Shown piece by piece: positions 8,614 to 19,061 of a DNA stretch of 64,000 nucleotides (positions within the stretch are counted from its first letter, which is position 1; the number at the start of each line of letters is the position of its first letter). The notes under the pieces are model-generated. The model was not told where the DNA came from. It made no database searches and saw only the letters and a list, made by a program, of their open reading frames with translations. Location of the stretch: positions 3,080,501 through 3,144,500 of the forward strand of contig NZ_CP009291.1 of NCBI RefSeq assembly GCF_000767465.1, read 5' to 3'. This stretch comes from Novosphingobium pentaromativorans US6-1. GTDB lineage: Bacteria; Pseudomonadota; Alphaproteobacteria; Sphingomonadales; Sphingomonadaceae. The translations under genes and the position numbers were made by a program.

Positions 8614-9051
8614 TCAGTCGTTGCTCTTCAGCTTGATCGGGGTGTTGTCCGCCATGTTGCGGGTCTGCCACGCCACCTGTCCGGCGAACGAGATCAGCTC
8701 GGCCAGCGGCATCACCGTCAGGTTCTCGACGTCGTAGTCTCCGGCGAGCAGCGCATCGGGCGTGAGGGTATAGACTTCCTCGGCTTCCGGCGGGCCCAGG
8801 CGTTCCTGCGCCGCCTGCACCAGTTTCTCAGCCTGCCAGACGAGCGAGACTTCGGGGTCGGCCAAGTACTGGCGCGCCTGTTCCTCGCCGCCCAGGCAGA
8901 TCAGCTCGCGGGTTTCCGGGTCGAGGTAGTGGATCGTGCCCGCAGTGTCCGAAAGCAGCAGGTGACCCATGCGGCTGACCGCGATGATCTCGGCGAAGTC
9001 GACGCCGGTCCATCCCCAGTCTCCGCGCAGGGCATTCATGACGCGGTTCAT
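8614..9051 (-). CDS. DUF1851 (Tdi1 C-terminal-like) protein in the carotenoid operon
   Basis: A 145-residue soluble protein resembling the DUF1851 domain found in GAD-like and type VI immunity (Tdi1) proteins. Features are AVSRMGHLLLSD, then TIHYLDPET (the strand with the conserved Asp-Pro), an Asp/Glu-rich middle, and GEVY-like EEVYTLTPD before the C-terminal helix. The ATG at 9051 overlaps the crtI stop as ATGA. Reading further upstream would only follow a shadow of crtI. No type VI effector is nearby, so an immunity role is unlikely. Its tight coupling to crtI suggests a carotenoid- or membrane-linked job, which is inference. The family call is by pattern only. Confidence 0.6.
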   Translation of the reverse strand: MNRVMNALRGDWGWTGVDFAEIIAVSRMGHLLLSDTAGTIHYLDPETRELICLGGEEQARQYLADPEVSLVWQAEKLVQAAQERLGPPEAEEVYTLTPDALLAGDYDVENLTVMPLAELISFAGQVAWQTRNMADNTPIKLKSND

Positions 9052-10526
9052 CGCAGGTCCTCGATCATCAGTTTTGCCGTTGCCTTGGCAGACCCGACGA
9101 CGCCGGGAATGCCCGCGCCGGGATGGGTGCCGGCGCCGACGAGGTAGAAGTTCTTGAGCTGGTCGTCGCGGTTGTGGCCGCGGAACCAGGCGCTCTGGGT
9201 CAGGATCGGCTCGAGGCTGAAGGCGCTGCCGTGGAAAGCGGACAGGTCGGTCTCGAAGTTCTTGGGCGCATAATGGAATTTGGTGACGATGCGGTCGTCG
9301 ATGTCCGGGATCAGGCGGCGGCCGACCTCGTCGAGGATGCGGCGCTCCAGGATCGGGCCCACTTCGTCCCAGTCGATCGGCAGCTTGCCCATGTGGGCCA
9401 CCGGGACCAGCGCGTAGAACGTGCTCTTGCCCGCCGGAGCCATCGACGGGTCGGTCACGGTCGGGTGGTGCAGGTAGATCGAGAAATCCCGAGGCAGCAC
9501 GCCGTGTTCGTAGATGTCGGAGAGGAGTTCGCGGTAACGCGGCCCGAACAGGATGGTGTGGTGCGGAATGCCCGGCCACGTTCCCTCGAGCCCGAAGTGG
9601 ACGACGAACAGGCTGGGCGAGTAGCGCTTGGTGGCCAGCTTCTTGGCCATGGCCGTGCCGCGCGGCGAATCGGAAAGGAGCTCGCGGTAGGTGTGCATGA
9701 TGTCGCCATTTGAGGCGACCGCGTCGAAGTGCTCCTTCCAGCCGCTTTCGGTGACGACTTCGGTCGCCTGGTCGCCCACGGTAAGGACCTGCACGACCTT
9801 GTCGCCCAGCCGCACCTTGCCGCCCAGCCGCTCGAACAGCCGGGTCATGCCCTGTGCCAGCTTGTTGGTGCCGCCCCGCGTCCACCACACGCCGCCGTCC
9901 TTCTCCAGCTTGTGGATCAGGGCATAGATGGCCGAAGTGGTCATCGGGTTGCCGCCGACGAGCAGCGTGTGGAACGAAAGCGCCTGACGCAGGCGTTCGT
10001 CTTTCACATAGGCCGAAACCATCGAATAGACCGAGCGCCATGCCTGGTAGCGGGCCAGCGCCGGGGCGGCCTTGATCATGCTGGAAAAGTCGAGGAACGC
10101 CTCGTGGCCGAGCCTGACGTAGCCTTCCTGATAGACGCCCGCGGCGTAGCGCAGGAATTCCTCGTAGCCGCTCAGGTCATGGGGCGAGATACGCGCGATC
10201 TCGCGGCGCAGGGCCACTTCGTCGTTCGAGTAGTCGAATACCGTCCCGTCGGTCCAGTTGAGCCGGTAGAACGGCATGACCGGCATCAATTCGACGTCGT
10301 CGGCCATGTCGCTGCCCGAAAGGGCCCACAGTTCGCGCAGGCAGTCGGGATCGGTCACGACCGTGGGGCCGGCATCGAAGGTGAAGCCTTCGCGTTCCCA
10401 GACGTAGGCGCGCCCGCCTACCTTGTCGCGGCCTTCGACCAGCGTCGTCTCGATCCCCGCGCTCTGGAGGCGGACGGCAAGGGCAAGGCCGCCGAACCCG
10501 GCGCCGATGACGCAGGCCTTCTTCAT
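9048..10526 (-). CDS. crtI: phytoene desaturase
   Basis: A 492-residue FAD enzyme that introduces four double bonds, taking phytoene to lycopene at the membrane. The N-terminal Rossmann motif is VIGAGFGGLALAVRLQ, followed by the conserved VEGRDKVGGRAY and the FTFDAGPTVVTDP segment. The C-terminus has the bacterial phytoene dehydrogenase signature (LVGAGTHPGAGIPGVVGSAK). The ATG at 10526 overlaps the crtY stop (ATGA), and its own stop overlaps the next start in the same way, so three genes are translationally chained. Full length for the family. Confidence 0.95.
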   Translation of the reverse strand: MKKACVIGAGFGGLALAVRLQSAGIETTLVEGRDKVGGRAYVWEREGFTFDAGPTVVTDPDCLRELWALSGSDMADDVELMPVMPFYRLNWTDGTVFDYSNDEVALRREIARISPHDLSGYEEFLRYAAGVYQEGYVRLGHEAFLDFSSMIKAAPALARYQAWRSVYSMVSAYVKDERLRQALSFHTLLVGGNPMTTSAIYALIHKLEKDGGVWWTRGGTNKLAQGMTRLFERLGGKVRLGDKVVQVLTVGDQATEVVTESGWKEHFDAVASNGDIMHTYRELLSDSPRGTAMAKKLATKRYSPSLFVVHFGLEGTWPGIPHHTILFGPRYRELLSDIYEHGVLPRDFSIYLHHPTVTDPSMAPAGKSTFYALVPVAHMGKLPIDWDEVGPILERRILDEVGRRLIPDIDDRIVTKFHYAPKNFETDLSAFHGSAFSLEPILTQSAWFRGHNRDDQLKNFYLVGAGTHPGAGIPGVVGSAKATAKLMIEDLR

Positions 10527-11749
10527 GCTTGCGCTCCGATGCGAGGGGAAAGGTCGGCCAGTTCGCGACCGGCGCCGGCAAGGCTGGCGATCGCGGCGCC
10601 GATGGGCACCGGCGGCTTGCCGGCCAGCACGCGGACCATGTCGGCGGGCGTCGAGCGCCCGGCATAGAATCGCTCGATCAGGCTTTCGGGCAGGCCGTAG
10701 AAGCGTTCCAGCATTCGCCAGCGCTCATGCGGCCGGGCCGCGCCGAAAAGCATGCGTGTCAACATCCGGTAGAAGCGTCCTTTGCGCCAGTGCTGTGCTG
10801 CCCATGCATGACTGACCCTTCCTAGGCGCAGGCCGGAGAGATTGTCGAGTGTCGTAAGATACATGGCGAAGTCTACAGCATGGGGAATGGAATACGAAGT
10901 GAGCGGGTGGACAAGGGCGGCGCGGGCGCCGGCGCGGGCCAGGCCGGGAGCCGCCCCGCGTTCGTTTTCGCGCCAGAACGCCTCGAAACTTCCCTTTGCG
11001 ATGACCGGCAGGACGCCGGTTTCCTCGTAGATGACGGTAGCCGTATCCCAGTCATTGGCAGTCGCATAGTCGGCAATGCGCGTGCGGAGCAAGGGCAGGT
11101 CGAGGTCCGGGCTGTCCGAATAATATGTGTCCTCGATGAAGACCTCGGTATCGGAAAAGGGCAGGCAGTAGACGAAGCGATAGCCGTCGAGCTGCTCTAC
11201 GCGCGCGTCCATCACGATCGGCCGGTGCAGTCCGTGCGGACGGTGGAGGCGCAGGCGACGGCCCATGAACTTCTGCCAGCCGCCGGCCAGGTGCGCCATG
11301 CCCGAGGCGCCGCGTGCGTCGATGACGGCGCCTGCGGCGATGGTGCGGCCGTCTTCCAGTTCGACCGATTCGGGCGTCGCCGTGCGCACGCGCGCGCCGG
11401 TGACGATGGCCCCGGCGGGAAGTCTTGCGCGGACCGCGGCATCGAGCTTCTCGCTGGTGATGCTGTTGTACGGCGTGCCCAGATCGCGCGACCGGTTCGG
11501 AAAATGGACCGCGTAGCCTGGCCAGGCCGCAGCGATCAGAGGTTCAACGAGGAAGCCGTGATCGGCGGCTATGTCACTGGAAAAGAACGACCATACGTGA
11601 TCGCCCCCCAGCCGTTCACCCTGCTCGACCAGGGCCACGCGCAAGTCCGGGCGCTTTGCGGCCATGGCCATGGCGATCAGGCTCCCGGCGAGGCCACCGC
11701 CCAGAATCGCCAGATCGCAGTCGGTCGGTGGGCTGGAAGTCTGCTTCAT
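10523..11749 (-). CDS. crtY: lycopene beta-cyclase
   Basis: This flavoprotein cyclises lycopene to beta-carotene. The 408-residue protein opens with CDLAILGGGLAGSLIAMAMA, the dinucleotide-binding fold of the CrtY/CrtL type. It has the family's conserved DHVWSFF-like segment near residue 55 and the EDTYYSDSP cyclase motif in the middle. The ATG at 11749 is used; a longer reading to 11794 adds 15 residues that do not fit the family start. It is the first gene of the crt operon and is divergent from a GNAT gene with a 62-base gap, which must hold the crt promoter. No crtZ hydroxylase is present in the window. Confidence 0.93.
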   Translation of the reverse strand: MKQTSSPPTDCDLAILGGGLAGSLIAMAMAAKRPDLRVALVEQGERLGGDHVWSFFSSDIAADHGFLVEPLIAAAWPGYAVHFPNRSRDLGTPYNSITSEKLDAAVRARLPAGAIVTGARVRTATPESVELEDGRTIAAGAVIDARGASGMAHLAGGWQKFMGRRLRLHRPHGLHRPIVMDARVEQLDGYRFVYCLPFSDTEVFIEDTYYSDSPDLDLPLLRTRIADYATANDWDTATVIYEETGVLPVIAKGSFEAFWRENERGAAPGLARAGARAALVHPLTSYSIPHAVDFAMYLTTLDNLSGLRLGRVSHAWAAQHWRKGRFYRMLTRMLFGAARPHERWRMLERFYGLPESLIERFYAGRSTPADMVRVLAGKPPVPIGAAIASLAGAGRELADLSPRIGAQA

Positions 11750-11811
11750 CGATGTCACGTTTAGGGACAGCGTGACTTTCCCGCAACTTGGCATGATTAC
11801 TGCTTTGCGGC

Positions 11812-12369
11812 ATGTTCAGGATGATGGACGATGAACTGAACGTCTGCGAAGCGACGCCGGCCGATGCCGCGGGCATAGCAGAGATCTATGCGCATTATGT
11901 GCTGGAAAGCACCGCGACCTTCGAAACCGAGCCTCCCGATGAGGCCGAGATCGCGCGTCGTCTCTCCGACATCGTCGATGCCGGCTATCCCGTTCTGGTC
12001 ACCCGCGATGCGGGCGGGCGGGTGCTGGGTGTCGGCTATGCCCATCGCTACGGGCCGCGCGTGGGTTATCGCTACAGCGTGGAGACCACCATCTTCGTGC
12101 GCCCTGACAGTCTGGGCCGCGGCATCGGCGGGCGGATGCTGACCGCGCTTGTCGAGGATTGTGAAAGACGCGGGTTCCGGCAGGCGTTCGCGGTTATCGC
12201 CGCCAGCGAACCGGCTTCGGTTGTCCTTCATGCCCGGGCGGGCTATCGGCCGGTTGGAACGCTGACAGGTGCGGGCTGGAAGCATGGGCAGTGGCTCGAC
12301 GTCTTCGTGATGCAGCGACAGCTTGGCGAGGGGGCGGACAGCCTCCCCGGTGAGGTCCCGCCAGAGTAG
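11812..12369 (+). CDS. GNAT N-acetyltransferase, phosphinothricin/methionine-sulfone type
   Basis: A 185-residue acetyl-CoA-dependent acetyltransferase. The order of motifs matches the PAT/YncA group: ATPADAAGIAEIYAHYVLES at the N-terminus, ETEPPDEAEIARR, and YRYSVETTIFVRPDSLGRGIG (acetyl-CoA motif A, Q/RxxGxG/A), then HARAGYRPVGTL and the GWKHGQWLDV block that is diagnostic of this subgroup. These enzymes acetylate phosphinothricin-like amino acid analogues or methionine sulfone. A nearby second ATG at 11821 is an equally good start. It is divergent from crtY. Confidence 0.85.
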   Translation: MFRMMDDELNVCEATPADAAGIAEIYAHYVLESTATFETEPPDEAEIARRLSDIVDAGYPVLVTRDAGGRVLGVGYAHRYGPRVGYRYSVETTIFVRPDSLGRGIGGRMLTALVEDCERRGFRQAFAVIAASEPASVVLHARAGYRPVGTLTGAGWKHGQWLDVFVMQRQLGEGADSLPGEVPPE

Positions 12370-12453
12370 CATCGGTTTCGGATGTATTATTGACGCCCTC
12401 ATGAAACATCGGGCGTAACTATGCGTTGCGAAAGCGAAATTGGAGGGAAACCC

Positions 12454-13299
12454 ATGAATATTTCGCGAAGCCTCGCGCTTCTGGCCATGGCGGCCGCTCT
12501 ACCTGCGACTCCTGCCCTTGCCGACGAGGCGCAGGACCGGGAAGCCATGACGCGGGACCGGATCACGATTGGCGTCGGCGCCATCTACGGGCCTAGCTAC
12601 GACGGTTCTGACGATTATGTCGTCTCGCCCATCCCGATCGTGCAGGGCCAGGTGAAGGGCATCACCATCTCGCCGCGCCCGGCCGGTCTTGCCCTCGACG
12701 TCATTCCCGATGCGGCCGATGCCAAGATCGGCTTCGCGCTCGGCCCGGTGGCGTCGATTTCCCGCAATCGCGCCAACCAGATCAAGGATCCGGTCGTTCG
12801 CGCCGCCGGCAAGCTCGATACTGCGGTCGAACTGGGCGTCAGCGGGGGCGTTTCCGCCTATCGCCTGCTCAACCCTTACGATTCGCTCACCTTGGGCGCC
12901 GATGTGAAGTGGGACGTGGCCGGAGCCTATGGCGGCATGACCTGGGCGCCATCGATCACCTACTTGACGCCGGTGAGCAAAGCCGCGCTGGTGACCCTGG
13001 CGCTTAGCGCCAAGCACATCGACGACGACTATGCCGACTATTACTATTCGGTCAGCCCGGCCCAGTCCAATGCGAGCGGCCTGCCGCAGTTCCAGGCGAA
13101 GGGCGGCTGGGAAAGCGTGAGCGCGACGATGCTCGTCGGCTACGATCTGTCCGGTGACTTGCGCGATGGCGGCTTCGCGCTGTTCTCGATCGCCAGCTAC
13201 TCGCGCATGCTGGGCGATTCCAAGGATACGCCCTACACCTCGCTGCGCGGCGATGCCGATCAGTGGCTGGCCGGGCTGGGCGTCGCCTACAGCTTCTGA
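12454..13299 (+). CDS. MipA/OmpV-family outer-membrane protein
   Basis: A 281-residue beta-barrel protein with a clear signal peptide (SLALLAMAAALPATPALA, cleavage before DEAQD). The mature part has alternating strands, the early motif GVGAIYGPSYDGSDDY and the final AGLGVAYSF, both typical of the MipA/OmpV family with its C-terminal aromatic. MipA of E. coli scaffolds murein synthases; for most members the role is unknown. The ATG at 12454 is preceded by GGAGGG at good spacing, so an upstream in-frame ATG at 12421 is rejected. A 6-bp inverted repeat (ACGCCC with GGGCGT, 12393-12416) lies just upstream. Confidence 0.85.
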   Translation: MNISRSLALLAMAAALPATPALADEAQDREAMTRDRITIGVGAIYGPSYDGSDDYVVSPIPIVQGQVKGITISPRPAGLALDVIPDAADAKIGFALGPVASISRNRANQIKDPVVRAAGKLDTAVELGVSGGVSAYRLLNPYDSLTLGADVKWDVAGAYGGMTWAPSITYLTPVSKAALVTLALSAKHIDDDYADYYYSVSPAQSNASGLPQFQAKGGWESVSATMLVGYDLSGDLRDGGFALFSIASYSRMLGDSKDTPYTSLRGDADQWLAGLGVAYSF

Positions 13300-13302
13300 C
13301 GA

Positions 13303-13917
13303 TCAATCGGGTTCTGACGATCTATCGGCCAGGGCATCGCTGACCCGGCGGCGCAGGTCCGGCAGGACCAGCTCCTCGAACCAGGGGTTCTTCGCCATCC
13401 ACAGCCTGCTGCGCCAGGCCGGGTGGGGGAGGGGAAACCGGCCCTGGGGCGCATCCCGCCAGCGCTGCACCGCCTCGGTCAGGTTGGGCGCGAAACCGCG
13501 CGGCAGATAAAGCTTCTGGGCATATTGTCCGACCAAGAGCATGAGGCGAGCCTGCGGCAATCGGGCAAGCAGGCGGTCATGCCAGAGAGGCGCGCATTCC
13601 GGGCGCGGGGGCTTGTCGCCGCCGCTGGCCTTGCCCGGATAACAGAAGCCGGAAGGCATGTGCGCGACCCATGCGGGATCGTAGAAGACATCGCGCGTCA
13701 TCCCCGTCCAGTCGCGCAGGCGATCGCCGCTCTCGTCGTCCCAGGGGCGGCCGCTGGCGTGGACCTTGCTGCCCGGTGCCTGCCCGATCACCACGATGCG
13801 CGCACTTTCCCCGGCCTGCACGACAGGACGCGGCTCGTGGCCCAGCGCCTTCTCACAGACGCGGCAGGCCGCGATTTCGGACAGAAGATCTTCGAGCGCT
13901 TGCGACATTCCTTGCAT
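13303..13917 (-). CDS. uracil-DNA glycosylase-superfamily protein
   Basis: A 204-residue protein with the UDG fold. VVIGQAPGSKVHASGRPWDD near residue 43 corresponds to the GQDPG/GEAPG motif I, with the water-activating region. FPLPHPAW near residue 160 is the motif II HPS/HPA loop. Four cysteines are not arranged as the usual Fe-S ligands (only CRVC near the N-terminus), so it differs from family 4 or 5 enzymes and fits the UDG-like proteins of proteobacteria (COG1573-like). It presumably excises uracil or a related lesion. It is convergent with mipA with a 3-base gap. Confidence 0.78.
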   Translation of the reverse strand: MQGMSQALEDLLSEIAACRVCEKALGHEPRPVVQAGESARIVVIGQAPGSKVHASGRPWDDESGDRLRDWTGMTRDVFYDPAWVAHMPSGFCYPGKASGGDKPPRPECAPLWHDRLLARLPQARLMLLVGQYAQKLYLPRGFAPNLTEAVQRWRDAPQGRFPLPHPAWRSRLWMAKNPWFEELVLPDLRRRVSDALADRSSEPD

Positions 13918-14034
13918 GGATGGGGTTCACACTGCAGCTGCGCAATATTTTTCCCCGTCAATTTGCGGTACCCGGTCTTAACCAATGCGGCGTAGGACTC
14001 GCCGTCTGGACAGGTCAGGAAGAAAGGGAGAGGC

Positions 14035-15675
14035 ATGATGGTCACGGTCATCCTAGGCGCCCGGCCCAGCCTTCCCGCGGGCGAGTTGCGCACGCAGCTC
14101 ATGCGGGCCGCGCCCAGGTTCGGCTGGACCTGCGGCGATCATGACGATGGCAGCGCCCACTGCTCCACGTCCTTTGGGCGCGAGGTCCTGCTGATCGGCC
14201 GCAGCGCCGGTGAAGTCGTAATCGTGCCGCTGCGCCAGCTGGACGACGAGTCGATTCCCGGCGCCCCGCGACGGGGTTGTGCCATCGTGATCGGGACACC
14301 GACGAGCGAGGATCAGGCGCTGTGCGAGCAAATCGCCTGTGCCGTGGCTCTTGCCCTTGCAGGGACCGAGCCCGAGACCGCCGTCGCCCGCTTTGGCGAG
14401 GGTATGCCCTGGCTCGACGCCGAAGAAATCGCCTGCCTCGACCGGAAGGTGCATGACGGGCAAACCATCGCCGCCGCGCTCGCGGCACCGGCCACGCCGT
14501 GTCAGACGGCTTGCACGGGCGATGCGCACGCCGCAGCCGGGAGCGTCGATCTGGCCGAATTGCCATACGATGACCTTCTGCCCCACCAGCGCTCGGAGCG
14601 ACTGGGTTTCGACATCGTCGGGCTGGCCGAGATCGAGGCCGGAATTGCCGAGGCCATGTCAGATGATCCGTCCGAGCACCTCGCGCGCCTGCTGGACCAG
14701 TCTCTGCCGCCTCCCTTCTTCCGCGAACTGCCCCGGCGCGATCGCCTGCCGACGATCGTCCCGCTCTTCGCTGCGCATCGTCTCGACATAGACTGGGACA
14801 TGCTGGCCGAGGGCCTCGCCTCGATCGATGACGAAGGCGAGTGGCAGGTTGCTGCCCAAGGACCCGACCGTGGCCGGATCACCGGCCGCGGCTGCGCGAT
14901 TTCGATATCGCATGCGCCCGCGCCTCTGCCCGCGTGGATGGTGGAGCGCGCGCTCTATCGCAGCTTCTGGTGCGAACCGGGCGAAGGACTGCGGAACTTG
15001 CGCCGTCATGCCGGACATGCCGTCATCGCCTGCGACCTCGACACCGAGGTCGGCGAGTTCGTGGACATCCGGCAAAGCGCCAAGGTCATGGCGATGGTGC
15101 TGGCCGTCGTGGCGCAAGGGGCATTGGCGCAGGAGGCCTTCTGCGGTGTCTATCTTCCGGCCCATTCGTGCGCCTACACTGCCGGGGACCTGCCTGCCCT
15201 TGTCAGTCCGCTGGCCAATGACGAAGTGCCGATGCGCCTGTTCCTCTGGACGGCGTTCCATTCGACCGAGGCGGACGCGGTATCCCTGTCCACGGCGGGA
15301 ATGCTGCCTTTCGTCGGCCGCGAGGTGGAGGCCTGGAACGCGCCGGGAACTCTCGATTTCGTCGCCGAAAAGCTGAATGAGGTCATGCGCTACCTGCTGA
15401 TCGAGGGCCCGGTGATCCGCCACGGCGATACCTTCGGCGACGATGTGGGCGACCTGTCGGTGCGGATCTGGCACGATGAAAGCGCGGAGCCTTCGCGCCA
15501 GAATCCGGTGCCGGTGCTGCTGATGGAACTGGCAGGCCCGCCGGTTTCGAGCGTGCCGCATCCCGACCCGGTGCCCGGCACATGGCCCGCCACGATCCTG
15601 CACAGCCGCCAGCCACCGATCGGCTTCGCCGCGCAGCGCCGGGTGCCCGGCGGTTTCGGCCGCAAGGGGCTGTAA
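14035..15675 (+). CDS. DUF4261 domain protein of unknown function
   Basis: A 546-residue soluble protein. The C-terminal half (about 290-525) reads as a DUF4261 domain: ISISHAPAPLPAWMVERALY, the HAGHAVIACDLD strand, FCGVYLPAHS, the LFLWTAFHSTEADAVSLST block, MLPFVGREVEAW, and VIRHGDTFGDDVGDLSVRI near the end. The first 250 residues resemble nothing I recognise and are rich in acidic residues. DUF4261 has no settled function. It is divergent from the UDG-like gene with a 117-base gap, and is followed by a small membrane protein after 144 bases. It is probably a single-gene unit. Confidence 0.65.
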   Translation: MMVTVILGARPSLPAGELRTQLMRAAPRFGWTCGDHDDGSAHCSTSFGREVLLIGRSAGEVVIVPLRQLDDESIPGAPRRGCAIVIGTPTSEDQALCEQIACAVALALAGTEPETAVARFGEGMPWLDAEEIACLDRKVHDGQTIAAALAAPATPCQTACTGDAHAAAGSVDLAELPYDDLLPHQRSERLGFDIVGLAEIEAGIAEAMSDDPSEHLARLLDQSLPPPFFRELPRRDRLPTIVPLFAAHRLDIDWDMLAEGLASIDDEGEWQVAAQGPDRGRITGRGCAISISHAPAPLPAWMVERALYRSFWCEPGEGLRNLRRHAGHAVIACDLDTEVGEFVDIRQSAKVMAMVLAVVAQGALAQEAFCGVYLPAHSCAYTAGDLPALVSPLANDEVPMRLFLWTAFHSTEADAVSLSTAGMLPFVGREVEAWNAPGTLDFVAEKLNEVMRYLLIEGPVIRHGDTFGDDVGDLSVRIWHDESAEPSRQNPVPVLLMELAGPPVSSVPHPDPVPGTWPATILHSRQPPIGFAAQRRVPGGFGRKGL

Positions 15676-15819
15676 CGCCCTCTTGTCCGGCTTCCGTTGC
15701 GGCCCAGCGGACACCCGACTCAAGGGCCTTCGGATCATGCCAAGTCATTGATGCCTTTACTGTGCCCCGGCCGAGGTTCATCGTACTGGCGGGATCGGCT
15801 TTTGGGATGGAGGATTTGA

Positions 15820-16218
15820 ATGCCCGATCTATCGCTTGCGCCGGCCTGGACCGCGCTGTTCCTGGGCCTGTTTGCGCTCTTTGCCGGGATCGGTGAGCTG
15901 CGGCAGGCCGGCCACTGGCAAAAAATGCTCGAGGAAATGGGAGCCTCGCCCGCACTCCAACTGATTGCGGCACTGCTGGAGCTGTTCCTTGGCGCGGCCA
16001 TCTACATCGTCAATCCCTGGGCTTCGGCTGACTGGCTGTCGGGTGCGATGAGCGTGCTGGGCGGGCTGATGATCATCGAGGCGCTGGTCGTACTGGCCTT
16101 CTCGGACGTCTACATGGCCTTCTGGCTGCGCCGGTTCGGGCCCATGTCGAAACTCTGGGCCTGGCTTTCGATCCTGATCGGCATAGCAGGGATCGCGGTT
16201 GCCATTCCGCACTTCTGA
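15820..16218 (+). CDS. four-helix small membrane protein
   Basis: A 132-residue protein with four predicted membrane spans, at roughly 8-27, 42-62, 72-95 and 110-130. No signal peptide or catalytic motif is visible. The start at 15820 is fixed by a strong ribosome site (GGAGG seven bases upstream). It is a conserved-looking hypothetical protein; I do not recognise the family. It is convergent with the SRAP gene, with 6 bases between them. Confidence 0.65.
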   Translation: MPDLSLAPAWTALFLGLFALFAGIGELRQAGHWQKMLEEMGASPALQLIAALLELFLGAAIYIVNPWASADWLSGAMSVLGGLMIIEALVVLAFSDVYMAFWLRRFGPMSKLWAWLSILIGIAGIAVAIPHF

Positions 16219-16224
16219 GCGCGG

Positions 16225-16851
16225 CTAGCCGCGCTCGCGCATGAGCGATGACGAATAGGGGGCGACCAGCGCCTTCGCCCGGTCCCATCCGCCGTTGAGC
16301 CACAGGTCGAGGGCCTCCGGGCCCGGTGGCAGGATCACCGGCATCGAATCGCGTCCGGCGAAGCGCAGGGCGGCGTTGGGCTCGCATGTCAGCAGCGCGA
16401 AGCCCGGGATTTCGCTGTCCTTCCAAACCGCGGCCATCGCGAAGATCGGCTGATCTTCCAGTGCGAACCAGCACTGGCGACGCTTGCCTTCCCGGTCGCG
16501 GGTGGCGCCCCATTCCATGAAGGCAGTGCAGGGGACGACGCAACGAAACTCGCTGTTCCTGAGATTGCCGATCCAGAACGGGCTTTCGAGATTGCGCACC
16601 GAGAGGATGCCGTGGCGCGGGGCGTCGTGGACCGAGGGCGGCGGCGGCACGCCCCACAGGCGCGGTACCATGCGGCGCGGCTGCCTGCCTGAAGGGCGCG
16701 GCCCCGCGATCATTTCCCGCCCGGCGGTGATGACCGGTGCAAACTGGCCCGGCGCGACATGGCCACCGGCCCAGGGGTCGTCGTTCGCGCGCGCGCCGAA
16801 CTGGCGTGCAACCGCCTTTGCAGGCGCGTCGAGGCGATAAAGCATGGGCAT
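16225..16851 (-). CDS. SRAP (YedK/HMCES)-like protein lacking the catalytic cysteine
   Basis: A 208-residue protein of the SOS-response-associated peptidase fold. NLESPFWIGNLRNSEFRCVVPCTAFMEWG is the core, with the conserved Glu (FMEW), and the FALLTCEPNAALR and MPVIL strands follow. In active SRAP proteins the N-terminus is MCGR, where Cys2 forms the DNA-protein thiazolidine at abasic sites. Here the start is MPMLYRLD or MLYRLD and no cysteine is present. The catalytic His before MPVIL is also replaced (AGRDSMPVIL). It is therefore a divergent paralogue that probably cannot crosslink abasic sites in the usual way. The ATG at 16851 gives the best fit; a longer reading would run back through the TPP riboswitch. 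Confidence 0.75.
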   Translation of the reverse strand: MPMLYRLDAPAKAVARQFGARANDDPWAGGHVAPGQFAPVITAGREMIAGPRPSGRQPRRMVPRLWGVPPPPSVHDAPRHGILSVRNLESPFWIGNLRNSEFRCVVPCTAFMEWGATRDREGKRRQCWFALEDQPIFAMAAVWKDSEIPGFALLTCEPNAALRFAGRDSMPVILPPGPEALDLWLNGGWDRAKALVAPYSSSLMRERG

Positions 16852-16899
16852 GTCTTGCAGGGTCCCTAGACGGACGCACGGCACCCGTCTATTGTCCGC

Positions 16900-18924
<2,025 letters not shown>

Positions 18925-18981
18925 TCGCTTCGGACGCCGTTCCGCCCTCGCTGTGTGCAGTTTTTTGGGGGGGCAGGCATC

Positions 18982-19022
18982 AAAAAAAGGGGGCATGGAC
19001 GCGCAGTCCGTGCCCCCTTTTT
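18982..19022. terminator. strong bidirectional intrinsic terminator after thiC
   Basis: A-run, then stem GGGGGCA-GGAC, loop, GTCC-TGCCCCC, then a T-run. The flanking A and T runs let it end both thiC (plus strand) and the sulfotransferase transcript (minus strand). Confidence 0.9.
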
Positions 19023-19061
19023 CCATGCGCGCTCGGTGGCCGACGCGTACTTGCGCCGAGC

